NCBI GenBank assembly: GCA_021737785.1
Contig: JAIPDI010000007.1
Coordinates: forward strand, 1-64,000
Length of the DNA stretch: 64,000 bases
Direction of reading: 5' to 3'
Source of the DNA: Deltaproteobacteria bacterium
Lineage (GTDB): Bacteria > Desulfobacterota > DSM-4660 > Desulfatiglandales > Desulfatiglandaceae
Shown here in pieces: positions 1 to 8,102 of this stretch (position 1 is the first letter of the stretch; each line of letters starts with the position of its first letter). The notes under the pieces are model-generated. The model made no database searches. It worked only from the letters and a program-made list of their open reading frames with translations, and was not told the origin of the DNA. The position numbers and the translations under genes were made by a program.

Positions 1-700
1 GATCGGCATATTCCACAACGCGGCGCTGCGCAATGCGGCAGGCCGCCAAACGGGCCTTGATATCCAGGACCATGGTGCGGGGGTCCCGGCTCATGGCCGC
101 GAACATGTTCAGGATGTCCTCACGAAGGGTGTAGTTCTCACCCACTTTTATGGGCGGGGTGATCAGGCCTTCGTCATATTTGGATCGGGCCTTGGGACAG
201 ACGCCGCCCGGGTCGGTCCCGCCGTTTTCGCCCGTATGCACCACCGCACCCACGAAACAGATTAATTCCCCTTCGTGGAACACCGGGACGCAAAGGCCCA
301 TGTCCGCCGGGTGTACGCCGCCATAGAAAGGATCGTTAAAGAAGAAGCTGTCGCCCTCCTTCACCCCCACCGAGCTGTCATTGATCCAGTGTTTCACGAT
401 ATATTTTACCGGAATCTGTCCCAGGACGGCGTGGAACCAGATGCCCGTGGCCACCACCGCCAGATCACCCCGGGCAGTGTAGATGCCGAAGGCCACGTCG
501 CCCCAGCGCATGCCCGAAGAGGCCCCCAGCTTCATGGTGGTCTCTTTGCCCTCCTGGGCCACCATATTCATCTTGTGGACGAATATATCGTACTCGACGA
601 CATCCATCTTTTCCTGGGCCTCGGTCTCCCGAGCCGTCATGGGCTCGGGTTTGAGCTGCTGCACTACCTCCATGTCCCTTGCGTAAACCATTGCGCACAT
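1..700 (-). CDS. Hydantoinase B / acetone-carboxylase alpha-like subunit (3' end outside window)
   Basis: The first 233 residues of a HyuB-family protein are encoded; the frame stays open to the left edge, so the C-terminal part is missing. Reading back from ATG 700, the protein contains segments such as FFFNDPFYGGVHPADMG and HTGENGGTDPGG, which fit the HyuB/AcxB fold. The start is supported by a GGGAG box just upstream. HyuB proteins pair with HyuA-type ATPases in 5-oxoprolinase, hydantoinase and acetone or acetophenone carboxylases. It lies 68 bp after the HyuA-like gene at 769-2913 on the same strand and is probably the last or a late gene of that operon. Because two HyuA-like genes and a small zinc-ribbon protein share the operon, a carboxylase role is favoured over a simple hydantoinase. 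The substrate is unknown. Confidence 0.8.
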   Translation of the reverse strand, partial: MCAMVYARDMEVVQQLKPEPMTARETEAQEKMDVVEYDIFVHKMNMVAQEGKETTMKLGASSGMRWGDVAFGIYTARGDLAVVATGIWFHAVLGQIPVKYIVKHWINDSSVGVKEGDSFFFNDPFYGGVHPADMGLCVPVFHEGELICFVGAVVHTGENGGTDPGGVCPKARSKYDEGLITPPIKVGENYTLREDILNMFAAMSRDPRTMVLDIKARLAACRIAQRRVVEYAD

Positions 701-768
701 GGCTTGTCTCCCTTCCGCAGGAATCTTTCATCCCGCGCTTTTTTTATGAGTGTCGACGTCCTTTGCCC

Positions 769-2913
769 CTAATCGCGGTCGGGTCGCAACACGGCGCTGC
801 CCAGTCCGTCTTTCTTGAAGTTCCAGCCCGGTTCGAGCACATAAGTGGTGTCAGGAGCTTCGATCAGGGCCGGACCATCGATGCTGTTCCCGGGCTCGAT
901 CCGGTCAAAGTCATACACGAGGGTTTCCTTGAATCCGCCCAATTCAGGCCAAAAGGCCTTCCGGGGCGCGCGCACGGCGGCCTCGGGCGGGGTCTCTCCC
1001 GCGAGGGGCCTCTGATCCATGGGTCTGGGCTCGGCCAGCACATAGGCCGTAAGGTAAAAACACTCCACGTTCACCCCGCCCATGGGGAACGTAGCCTCGG
1101 GGCTGTAGATGGCCGAATACTCTTCCGTGAAACGGTCGCAGATATCCTTGTACTCTTCAGGGCCGGTCACCTTCAAATGCGGGCTGATAATCTTGGTGAG
1201 GTTGTATTGCATGCCGTAACGCATGTCCAATTCCAATCGGAAACCGATGCGGTCCGGGCTGTAACCTTCCAGCTTCAGGTCATTGACAGCCAGTTCCTTG
1301 AGTTCCTCCACCACATTGTTAAAGCCGTCATAATCCTGGGAGTAACACTGTTCCGCATAGTAAAATATCTTCATGGTGCGGGATTTGTCCCAGACCTGTT
1401 GGATATTCACCGTGGAGGCCCCAAAGGCCCCGAATACGGGGGAATGGCCCGACACGACGACCTTGTCCACCTGCAGGTAGGGAGCGAAGCCGCAGGCGTG
1501 CGTCGCGCCCGCTCCGCCGCAGGCGAAAATCACAAAGTCGCGGGGGTCGTGGCCTTTTAAGGCCACCTCATTGAAGACTTCCTGACCCATGCGGGCGTCC
1601 ACCACCGCCCGGATGCGCCGGGCCGCTTCCACCACGTCGATGCCCAGGGGATCGGCGATTTTGCTTTTGATGGCTTTGGCGCTGAGTTCCTCGTCCAGCA
1701 GCATCCGGCCGCCCAGGTAGTTCTCCGGGTTCAGATAGCCCAGCACCAGGTCCGCATCCGTGACTGTGGGCTCCTGTCCTCCAAGGTCGTAGCAGGCCGG
1801 GCCGGGCATGGACCCGGCCGACTGGGGACCCACCTCCAGGGCGTCGCCCATCAGTTTGTTGACCCAGGCGATGGAGCCGCCGCCAGCCCCGATGGACTTC
1901 ACTTCAATGGCCGGAATATTGGTTCGCCATCGGTCGATCACCGGGATGAAGTCGTAGGTGCGAAGGCGACCGCCGCTGATCACTCCGATGTCGAACGAAG
2001 TACCGCCCATGTCGGTGAAAATGATATTCTCGTGACCGTATTCCCGGCCCAGGGTAAGGGCCCCGTGCAAACCGGCCACCGGTCCGGCGTTGTGGGTGAG
2101 TACTGCCCGGGTGCGGGAGACCTTTTTCATGCCTCCGGTATTGTGCACCAGCATCAAGGGGCGTTTGTACCCGCCGTCTCTCAGTTCGGCGCCCAGCTTG
2201 TTGAGTTCGTCGGCCATTACCCCGTGGATATAGGCGTTGACCACGGTGGTGATGAAACGGGTGTATTCACCGGATTTGGGCGAGACGTCGCTGGATAGAA
2301 TCACCGGCAGGGAGCCTAGGTAGTCCTCGGGGTATTCCTCTTCGATCACTTGCTTAATCATTTGCTCATGGGTCGGATTGACAAAGGACCAGAGCAGGCA
2401 GACGACGAAACCCATGGCCCCTTTGTCCACCAATTCCTGCAGGGCAACGAGAATCTCGTCCCGATTCAACGGGCAGACCGGGTTCCCGAAGGAGTCCATA
2501 CGCTCTCGTACGCCCACCACCATGTTCCGACGGATCAAGGGTTCGGCCTTGTTGATGCGGGCCAGGTCCTTGTTGGCCGCGCTGTCGCCGCCGTCGGCCC
2601 AGCTCCGGCCTCGACCCAGAAAGATCGCATCCTCGTGCCCGGCGGTGGTGATGAGGCCCAGTTTGGGGCCGTTACGCTCAATGAGGGCGTTGGTCCCCAC
2701 GGTGGTGCAGTAGCGAACAACATCGCTCTCCCCCAAAAATTCGGAGAGGCCCGTCCCAAAGGATCGGGCCAGCGACCGCATCCCCTTCATGAACCCGACG
2801 GAGAGATCATAGTGGGTGCTGGGAGTTTTGGTCATTTGGGTTTTGCCGTCATCTCCACGGGCGTAAAAATCCGTAAATGTTCCGCCGATATCGACGTTGA
2901 TTGAGATCCCCAT
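769..2913 (-). CDS. Hydantoinase A / acetone-carboxylase beta-like subunit (first copy)
   Basis: This is a 714-residue HyuA/oxoprolinase-family protein of the ASKHA ATPase fold. The N-terminus carries the phosphate-binding signature IGGTFTDF. A second loop reads TDMGGTSFDIG, followed by GAGGGSIAWV and GPQSAGSMPGPACYDLGG. Length fits the beta subunit of acetone carboxylase or the large subunits of acetophenone carboxylase, which use ATP to activate substrate or bicarbonate. ATG 2913 is preceded by AAGGAGA. It sits between the URO-D-like gene and the HyuB gene on the same strand. A second HyuA-like gene of clearly different sequence lies upstream at 4215-6257. Two different HyuA subunits are known from the acetophenone carboxylase core complex, not from acetone carboxylase, so the former is the better model. 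Substrate assignment remains inference. Confidence 0.85.
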   Translation of the reverse strand: MGISINVDIGGTFTDFYARGDDGKTQMTKTPSTHYDLSVGFMKGMRSLARSFGTGLSEFLGESDVVRYCTTVGTNALIERNGPKLGLITTAGHEDAIFLGRGRSWADGGDSAANKDLARINKAEPLIRRNMVVGVRERMDSFGNPVCPLNRDEILVALQELVDKGAMGFVVCLLWSFVNPTHEQMIKQVIEEEYPEDYLGSLPVILSSDVSPKSGEYTRFITTVVNAYIHGVMADELNKLGAELRDGGYKRPLMLVHNTGGMKKVSRTRAVLTHNAGPVAGLHGALTLGREYGHENIIFTDMGGTSFDIGVISGGRLRTYDFIPVIDRWRTNIPAIEVKSIGAGGGSIAWVNKLMGDALEVGPQSAGSMPGPACYDLGGQEPTVTDADLVLGYLNPENYLGGRMLLDEELSAKAIKSKIADPLGIDVVEAARRIRAVVDARMGQEVFNEVALKGHDPRDFVIFACGGAGATHACGFAPYLQVDKVVVSGHSPVFGAFGASTVNIQQVWDKSRTMKIFYYAEQCYSQDYDGFNNVVEELKELAVNDLKLEGYSPDRIGFRLELDMRYGMQYNLTKIISPHLKVTGPEEYKDICDRFTEEYSAIYSPEATFPMGGVNVECFYLTAYVLAEPRPMDQRPLAGETPPEAAVRAPRKAFWPELGGFKETLVYDFDRIEPGNSIDGPALIEAPDTTYVLEPGWNFKKDGLGSAVLRPDRD

Positions 2914-2941
2914 TACATGTCTCCTTGTCTTGGTTTCGTTA

Positions 2942-3886
2942 TCAGTGAAAAAATTCTTGAACTATTTTATGAAGCGTTTCCATTTTCACATTCCGAGTCG
3001 TCGGTCCCAGGCTGGTGAAAAAGATACCGCGCCCACCGGTGGTTTCATACAACTCCCGGCCTTCCCGAACAAGTCTGGCTGCCGTCTCCAGATCGTCCAG
3101 CGGCAGGCCCAGACCCACGCCAAGCGCCCCCACTCCCAGATCCCATATGCGCGAGACCTCCGGCAGACTTCCATCACTTGAAGGACCCAGCACATAAAGG
3201 TCCATTTTGAGGGAACTGAACCGATCCACCTGGGACGGATCATATTTCTGGACATAAAGCCCGGCTTTCACGTCGTAATAACCGGTGATGTTCCTGAGGG
3301 TGTTGTAGATCTTCTTGTGGGCAAGGCTGATTTTTTCCGAAGCCAGGGAGCGGCCTTCCATGAATATGAGCACATCGGGACCTGTCTTGCAAAAGGCTTC
3401 GGCAACAGGAACCATCAACTGTTTCACTTCTCCCAGATGTTCGACACCATGCCCGCGTCCAAACAGCATATCCGCCAGGGTCAAGGGGCCGGTCATTGCC
3501 GCGATGCATGCCTGCTCGTTCCGGCTGACCTCAAACACCCTGGACGCTGCCTCCAAGGCATGTTTCATCCGCCCTGTTTCTTCCGGCTTTTCAAAAAGCA
3601 CCTTTTCCGGGTGTGCGGCAACCGGCCGATCATCCTTCCATGATATGCCGCAACCGCAGGCTTCGGCCATGAGCGTGAAGTCAAGCCCCACCACGACGCC
3701 GTCGAATCGAAACAGTTTGTGGGTCTTGACCAACGCATTGGCCCAGAGCGTCGGATCGTTCATGAGCTGTTCCATGGGCATGTTTTCGACCCTGGACAAA
3801 AGTCCGCGGATCATAGGGACAAAGACCGGTCTGGACAGCGGTTCGTCGTTCAAGAAAGCGTTGAAAAGCTCCCTACCCGTGGCCAT
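2942..3886 (-). CDS. Uroporphyrinogen decarboxylase (URO-D) fold protein
   Basis: This 314-residue protein resembles the URO-D / corrinoid-methyltransferase superfamily: an N-terminal LSRPVFVPMIRG segment, MTGPLTLADMLFG in the middle and a C-terminal (beta/alpha)8 pattern ending in ALGVGLGLPLDDLETAARLV. I see no HxC zinc motif of the MtaA/MtbA methyltransferases, so a methyl-transfer role is not supported. It lies between the small zinc-ribbon gene (2-bp gap) and the HyuA gene (28-bp gap), so it is almost surely translated with the carboxylase subunits. Acetophenone carboxylase has an extra subunit of about 34 kDa. The size here is similar, but I cannot confirm homology. It could also be an independent enzyme acting on the carboxylation product. 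Confidence 0.6.
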   Translation of the reverse strand: MATGRELFNAFLNDEPLSRPVFVPMIRGLLSRVENMPMEQLMNDPTLWANALVKTHKLFRFDGVVVGLDFTLMAEACGCGISWKDDRPVAAHPEKVLFEKPEETGRMKHALEAASRVFEVSRNEQACIAAMTGPLTLADMLFGRGHGVEHLGEVKQLMVPVAEAFCKTGPDVLIFMEGRSLASEKISLAHKKIYNTLRNITGYYDVKAGLYVQKYDPSQVDRFSSLKMDLYVLGPSSDGSLPEVSRIWDLGVGALGVGLGLPLDDLETAARLVREGRELYETTGGRGIFFTSLGPTTRNVKMETLHKIVQEFFH

Positions 3887-3888
3887 GG

Positions 3889-4218
3889 CTACACCCCGTG
3901 CCGTTTTTTGAGTGCATCCACGTCCAGCTCAATATCATGGGTAATGGGATGCCCCGGCGGCAGGTACTCATTTTCGATGACGACGCCGCAGGCAGGGCAG
4001 TAAAACTCCAGAAGGCGGCAGTAATTGGGGTCCGGTGAAAAGCTGTATTCTTTTCCTTCCACCAGGGGCGGGTGGACTTCCTCAAAGGGCTTTTCCGCCA
4101 CAAGGCACCCTCTTTTGTAGTTCTCCCGAGCCCCGATAAGTGCGTGGCCGCAACGCTGGCAGCACCATTTTTCCTGGTCCAGATCGATCTCCAGATACTC
4201 GGTGATTCTTACTTTCAT
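3889..4218 (-). CDS. Small zinc-ribbon protein, carboxylase gamma-subunit-like
   Basis: This is a 109-residue protein with two CxxC pairs, C20-x2-C23 and C74-x2-C77, plus Cys19, Cys38 and Cys67. The arrangement suggests one structural zinc site, as in the small gamma subunits of acetone and acetophenone carboxylases. Its start overlaps the stop of the upstream HyuA-like gene by 4 bp, and its stop lies 2 bp from the URO-D-like gene, so it is translationally coupled on both sides. The residues between the pairs (EVHPPLVEGKEYSF) show no enzyme motif. A role as an assembly or linker subunit of the HyuA/HyuB complex is inferred from position and size. Confidence 0.6.
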   Translation of the reverse strand: MKVRITEYLEIDLDQEKWCCQRCGHALIGARENYKRGCLVAEKPFEEVHPPLVEGKEYSFSPDPNYCRLLEFYCPACGVVIENEYLPPGHPITHDIELDVDALKKRHGV

Positions 4219-6257
4219 GACGCGCTCACCTCCTCCAAAAGGGCATTATTAAATTTGTCCACCGTCATTCGCCAACCAGTTGCCACCAGAATCGTGGTCT
4301 GCTCCGATTCAACCAGCGCGGGACCGGATATGCTGTGGCCGTGGGTAAGCAGCACGCGGTCATATACAGGAATGTCCTCGAACCCTTTTTTTCGGTCCAG
4401 AAACACGGATCGAATACTCTTTTTCGCTGACGACACATCCGTTTGGGCCCTGAGGATTTCTTGTACCTCAAAATGGGGGGTTTCCGCCTGGGCCAAGAGA
4501 CTGACCGTATTGAGTTTCAAATCACCGTCAAATCCGTTGCCGTTGCTTCCCAGCAGCTGGCGCGCCTCGGAAACAGCGGTCCTTAAACCCTCTGGTGATA
4601 GAAAAGAATCGAAGTCCGCACCGAACTTTATTTCATCGCCGCCTTCATTCCCTTCCACCATGAGTTCCAGGGAGAGTTTCATATCTTCAAAAGCAAAACC
4701 CTCGCCCCGAATATCGCGAGCCGCTTCATTTTTGAGTTTTGCGAGCGTTTCACCCAAGCTCGAAAGGTCACTTTTTTCATGAAAAGGCATGTTTGCCCTC
4801 GCATAGTAAATGTGTCCCACGTCCATCCCGGAAGAGGCATATGCCGAGAAAACAGCCGAAAAGGGGGTGATGACGATCTTTTTGATCCCCGCAACTTCCG
4901 CCGAAGCGCAACAATGGGCCGGGCCGGCACCGCCGTATACGACCAGGAGCGGCTCCCCTTCTCCTTTCAATTTTTTCCGGATCGCCAATAGTTCCCGGCC
5001 CATGGCCTGGTCTATGGTCTCCTTCACCGCGGCGGCGGCCGCTTCAACGGGGATATCCAGCGGTTTTGCGATTTTATCCGCCATCTGACCGTAGGCTTTT
5101 TCGCGGTTCAGCTTCATGGTCCCCCCTAAGAAATAATCCGGGTCGAAAGTCCCCAGCAGAAGGTCCGCATCCGTCACGGTGGGTTCCATGCCGCCCAGGT
5201 CAAAGCAAACAGGCCCCGGAAGCGCCCCGGCGGATTGCGGTCCCACGCGAAGGACTCCTTCCTGAACCGATGCAATGGATCCGCCGCCGGCGCCCACGGC
5301 CCTGATCTCCACCATGGGGACATTCACCTTGAAACCTTCCACATCCGGCTTTAGCGTGTAACTGACCTGGCCCTGCTGCACATAACCCAGATCAAAAGAC
5401 GTTCCGCCCATGTCCGCGGAAATGATCTGATCCGTGCCGTAGGCCGATCCCGTCACCCGAGCCCCCATGAGCCCAGCCGCCGGTCCCGAATTATAGGTAT
5501 TGATGGCACGGGTCTTGGCAACCCTGGCAACGGCATGGTTGTTGTGAACGATGAGCAGGTTTTTCCGGTACATTCTCCTTCGAAGGTCTTCCCCCGCTTT
5601 GTATAGCATGTTCACCAACTTGCCGTGAATGTAGGCGTTCAGCACCGCGGCATTAATTCGCTCCCCTTCCCCTTTTCGGGTGGAGATATCAGAAGAGAGA
5701 AAAACCGGTACGGAGCCCAGGAAATCTCTGGGGTATTCCTCCTTGATGGCTTTCCGAACGAACCGTTCATGCTCCGGATTGGCATCGGAATTGGCCAGCG
5801 CCACCAACAGACATCGAGCACCGCGGTCTATGAGTTTCTGGGCCCCGGCCATGACGGCTTTTTTGTCCGGTGCACGCACGATTTCTCCATTGGAAGACAT
5901 TTCCTCCTGAATCGTCAGAATCATTTCCGGATCCACCAGCGGTCTCTTTCCGTCGCCCTCACCGTAAGGCGCCTCTTTTTCGTGCCCTTCGGTCAACAGC
6001 AGACCCAAGCGGCTGCCATCCCTCTGAATGATGGCGTTGGTACCGATGGTGTTTGAAAACCGGATGATATCCGTTTCATACAGAAGGGCCTCCACCGCCA
6101 TACCGAACTTTTCAGCGCCCGCCTTGATGCACTCCAGAAAACAGATGGTCAAATCGTGCGGTGAAGTGGGCACTTTCACAGGTTCGACCCGGTCCCCTGA
6201 AACAAAAAACCCGTCGGTGAAGGTGCCGCCCGTGTCAATGTCAATCGTATACCCCAT
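4215..6257 (-). CDS. Hydantoinase A / carboxylase beta-like subunit (second copy)
   Basis: This is a 680-residue HyuA-family protein. The first phosphate loop is DTGGTFTDG, the second ADMGGTSFDLG, followed by GAGGGSIASV and GPQSAGALPGPVCFDLGG. It shares the architecture of the 714-residue HyuA protein in this operon but differs at many positions, so it is an old paralogue and not a recent duplicate. ATG 6257 has a strong AAGGAGGG box. It is the first structural gene after the TetR gene (47-bp gap) and overlaps the small zinc-ribbon gene by 4 bp. A complex with two unlike HyuA subunits, one HyuB and one small zinc protein matches the subunit set of the acetophenone carboxylase core complex. 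Confidence 0.85.
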   Translation of the reverse strand: MGYTIDIDTGGTFTDGFFVSGDRVEPVKVPTSPHDLTICFLECIKAGAEKFGMAVEALLYETDIIRFSNTIGTNAIIQRDGSRLGLLLTEGHEKEAPYGEGDGKRPLVDPEMILTIQEEMSSNGEIVRAPDKKAVMAGAQKLIDRGARCLLVALANSDANPEHERFVRKAIKEEYPRDFLGSVPVFLSSDISTRKGEGERINAAVLNAYIHGKLVNMLYKAGEDLRRRMYRKNLLIVHNNHAVARVAKTRAINTYNSGPAAGLMGARVTGSAYGTDQIISADMGGTSFDLGYVQQGQVSYTLKPDVEGFKVNVPMVEIRAVGAGGGSIASVQEGVLRVGPQSAGALPGPVCFDLGGMEPTVTDADLLLGTFDPDYFLGGTMKLNREKAYGQMADKIAKPLDIPVEAAAAAVKETIDQAMGRELLAIRKKLKGEGEPLLVVYGGAGPAHCCASAEVAGIKKIVITPFSAVFSAYASSGMDVGHIYYARANMPFHEKSDLSSLGETLAKLKNEAARDIRGEGFAFEDMKLSLELMVEGNEGGDEIKFGADFDSFLSPEGLRTAVSEARQLLGSNGNGFDGDLKLNTVSLLAQAETPHFEVQEILRAQTDVSSAKKSIRSVFLDRKKGFEDIPVYDRVLLTHGHSISGPALVESEQTTILVATGWRMTVDKFNNALLEEVSAS

Positions 6258-6304
6258 GACCTTTCCCTCCTTGCTTGTGTTAATACGTGAAGAATATAAA
6301 CCTC

Positions 6305-6916
6305 CTATGAAACGTCTTCTCCGTTACCCTGGGCCCATGCGCCCGCCAACACCCCGTTCATGATGAAAGAAACAATCTCCTCTCTGATTTCTTCCATGGA
6401 CAGGGAACCGTCTGAACGGTACCAGCGAAACTGCCAGTTAATGATGCCGAAGATATTGAATGCCAGGACCTTGATGCTCCTATATTGGATGAGCCCCGCA
6501 TCCTCCAGTTCCCGCAGAACCTGTTTGTAAAATCCGTAGATTTGACGTTGAATATGGCGGTTGACCTTCGCCCCTTCTTCAGAGAGGTGTTCCTCGTCCA
6601 GAAAGAAAATCTTGGCCTCATTATTGTAGCGTTCGGAGAGCCTGACATGGGTCTCAATCAGTTTCCTGAACCGTTCCATGGGAGGGATATCCAGTTGCGC
6701 GGCTTCCCTGAGTTCTTTCACCAGATCTTCGGATGAATGTTGCAGGATGGCCAGGAGCAAGCCTTCCTTGCTCCCGAAGTAGTGGTAAATATTGGAAATG
6801 CTCATTCCCATGGCACTGGCGATATCCCGGATGGAGGTACCCCGAAAGCCCTTGGTGGCGAAAAGATCGATGGCGCACCTGATGACCTTTTCCTTTGTGT
6901 TGTTCGGATCGTTCAT
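6305..6916 (-). CDS. TetR-family transcriptional regulator
   Basis: This is a 203-residue TetR/AcrR regulator. The N-terminal helix-turn-helix is clear: ATKGFRGTSIRDIASAMGMS followed by ISNIYHYFGSKEGLL. The C-terminal ligand domain is helical and of unknown specificity. I chose ATG 6916 because CAGGAGGG lies just upstream. An in-frame ATG at 7018 would place the start inside the promoter and operator and is rejected. It is the first gene of the operon that encodes the HyuA/HyuB complex. A perfect inverted repeat overlaps the promoter (6969-7012), which points to autorepression and control of the whole operon. The inducer is probably the substrate or a CoA ester made downstream, but this is inference. 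Confidence 0.9.
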   Translation of the reverse strand: MNDPNNTKEKVIRCAIDLFATKGFRGTSIRDIASAMGMSISNIYHYFGSKEGLLLAILQHSSEDLVKELREAAQLDIPPMERFRKLIETHVRLSERYNNEAKIFFLDEEHLSEEGAKVNRHIQRQIYGFYKQVLRELEDAGLIQYRSIKVLAFNIFGIINWQFRWYRSDGSLSMEEIREEIVSFIMNGVLAGAWAQGNGEDVS

Positions 6917-6968
6917 GTTGTCCCTCCTGTTGCCCGGCGCAGAGGATGGTGGAGATCGCCCATCCGGA

Positions 6969-7012
6969 GTATATCGATCGTTCGATATGCATATATCGAA
7001 CGATCGATATAC
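6969..7012. promoter_or_regulatory. Perfect 20-bp inverted repeat, probable TetR operator
   Basis: Left arm 6969-6988 and right arm 6993-7012 are exact reverse complements around a 4-base GCAT spacer. Each arm contains ATCGATCGTTCGAT, itself close to a palindrome, so two TetR dimers could bind side by side. The site fills the spacer and -10 box of the promoter reading into the TetR gene, as expected for a self-repressing regulator. Confidence 0.8.
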
Positions 7013-7018
7013 TGTCAA
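6990..7018 (-). promoter_or_regulatory. Sigma-70-type promoter of the tetR/carboxylase operon
   Basis: Read on the minus strand, TTGACA (7018-7013) is followed by a 17-base spacer and TATATG (6995-6990). Transcription would start near 6983, leaving a leader of about 65 bases before ATG 6916. The operator palindrome covers the spacer and the -10 element. Confidence 0.7.
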
Positions 7019-7268
7019 GAAAAAAATCTCACCAAGAAGAAAATGCCGTTACCTGGTGGATCTGCCCGGGCGTGGCGCCCTCTGGCGTCGTCAGGATGAC
7101 GGTGCGTGCAGTATCATTTTTTTGATGACAGGGTCCTTTAGATGATCCGCCGAGGAATCATATTGAGGGATATGGATGTTTTTATTAATATCATCGCAAC
7201 ATGGGGTGAAGAATCAGGTGAAGAAGATGGATGGTTTATGCAGCCCAGTCCGTGGGAGGTCGCGAATC

Positions 7269-7958
7269 GTGAGAAATGCTTTGATACATATGAATGTGCT
7301 GATACGGATTGGGATGGCCGGACTGATATGGGTTGCCGGGACCTCATGCGCGTCCAGGATGATCGAGATGGAAGGGCATCGGGTCTTCAATCCGGAATAC
7401 ACCTGGTATCTCGAGTCAGAGGACCGGGACCGATGGCAGAAGCCCGACCAGGTCATCGAGGCCCTCCAGATCCCCGAAGGCGCTGTAATCGCCGATATAG
7501 GCGCCGGCGGCGGTTATTTTACCGAGCGTTTCTCAAACCAGGTGGGCAAGCGCGGACATGTGTACGCGGTGGATGTTCAGGACGTTATGATCGGGCTGCT
7601 GAAAAAAAGGGTCAAAGACCGTAACCTGGAAAACGTGACGGTCATCAAAGGGAAATTTGAAACCCCCATGCTCCCCTGCCACGCGATGGATATCGCCTTT
7701 TTTTCGAGCGTATATAAGGAAATTGACGACCGTATCCAATATATGAAAGAGGTGCGCAGGTCCCTTAAGCCGGGCGGGCAGGTGGCCATTATCGAATTTT
7801 ACAGAGACCGCGGGCTCCTTGGACCTGAACTTGCGGACCGCCTCTCCGAAACCCAGGTCATTGATGAAATGAGAAGCGCGGGGTTTGTCCTGATCCAGCG
7901 GTTTGACTTCCTTCCCAAGGAATATTTCTTGCTGTTCTGCGTGGCTGACGCATCTTGA
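7269..7958 (+). CDS. SAM-dependent methyltransferase with N-terminal hydrophobic segment
   Basis: This is a 229-residue class I methyltransferase. Motif I reads IADIGAGGGYF, followed by VYAVDVQ (motif II acidic residue) and SLKPGGQVAIIEF (post-motif region). The N-terminus is short and hydrophobic (MNVLIRIGMAGLIWVAGTSC), which suggests a signal peptide, with Cys a poor lipobox match. An exported or membrane-anchored methyltransferase would be unusual. GTG 7269 is chosen because GGGAGG ends nine bases upstream; ATG 7290 is the alternative. Its neighbours are divergent (TetR) or convergent (MBL hydrolase), so it stands alone. The substrate is unknown. Confidence 0.7.
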   Translation: MRNALIHMNVLIRIGMAGLIWVAGTSCASRMIEMEGHRVFNPEYTWYLESEDRDRWQKPDQVIEALQIPEGAVIADIGAGGGYFTERFSNQVGKRGHVYAVDVQDVMIGLLKKRVKDRNLENVTVIKGKFETPMLPCHAMDIAFFSSVYKEIDDRIQYMKEVRRSLKPGGQVAIIEFYRDRGLLGPELADRLSETQVIDEMRSAGFVLIQRFDFLPKEYFLLFCVADAS

Positions 7959-8102
7959 TGCCTTTCCCATTGCCCGGAGAACGGGTGCAGACAGTTGCGG
8001 TCGTGGTGCGTCCATTGCAATGGCAGGAGACCGTGCATGCGCATGTCTATTTGGCGAGGGCGTATGGAAAGTTTTCTTTTTCCGGTGACGTGTCTTGATG
8101 GA

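Noticed and set aside
679-1560. 293-residue plus-strand ORF within the HyuA gene
   Set aside because: Shadow of a conserved minus-strand HyuA gene.
6917-7018. Upstream in-frame ATG 7018 as the TetR start
   Set aside because: It lies in the -35 box and operator; ATG 6916 has a strong ribosome site and starts the HTH domain at usual length.
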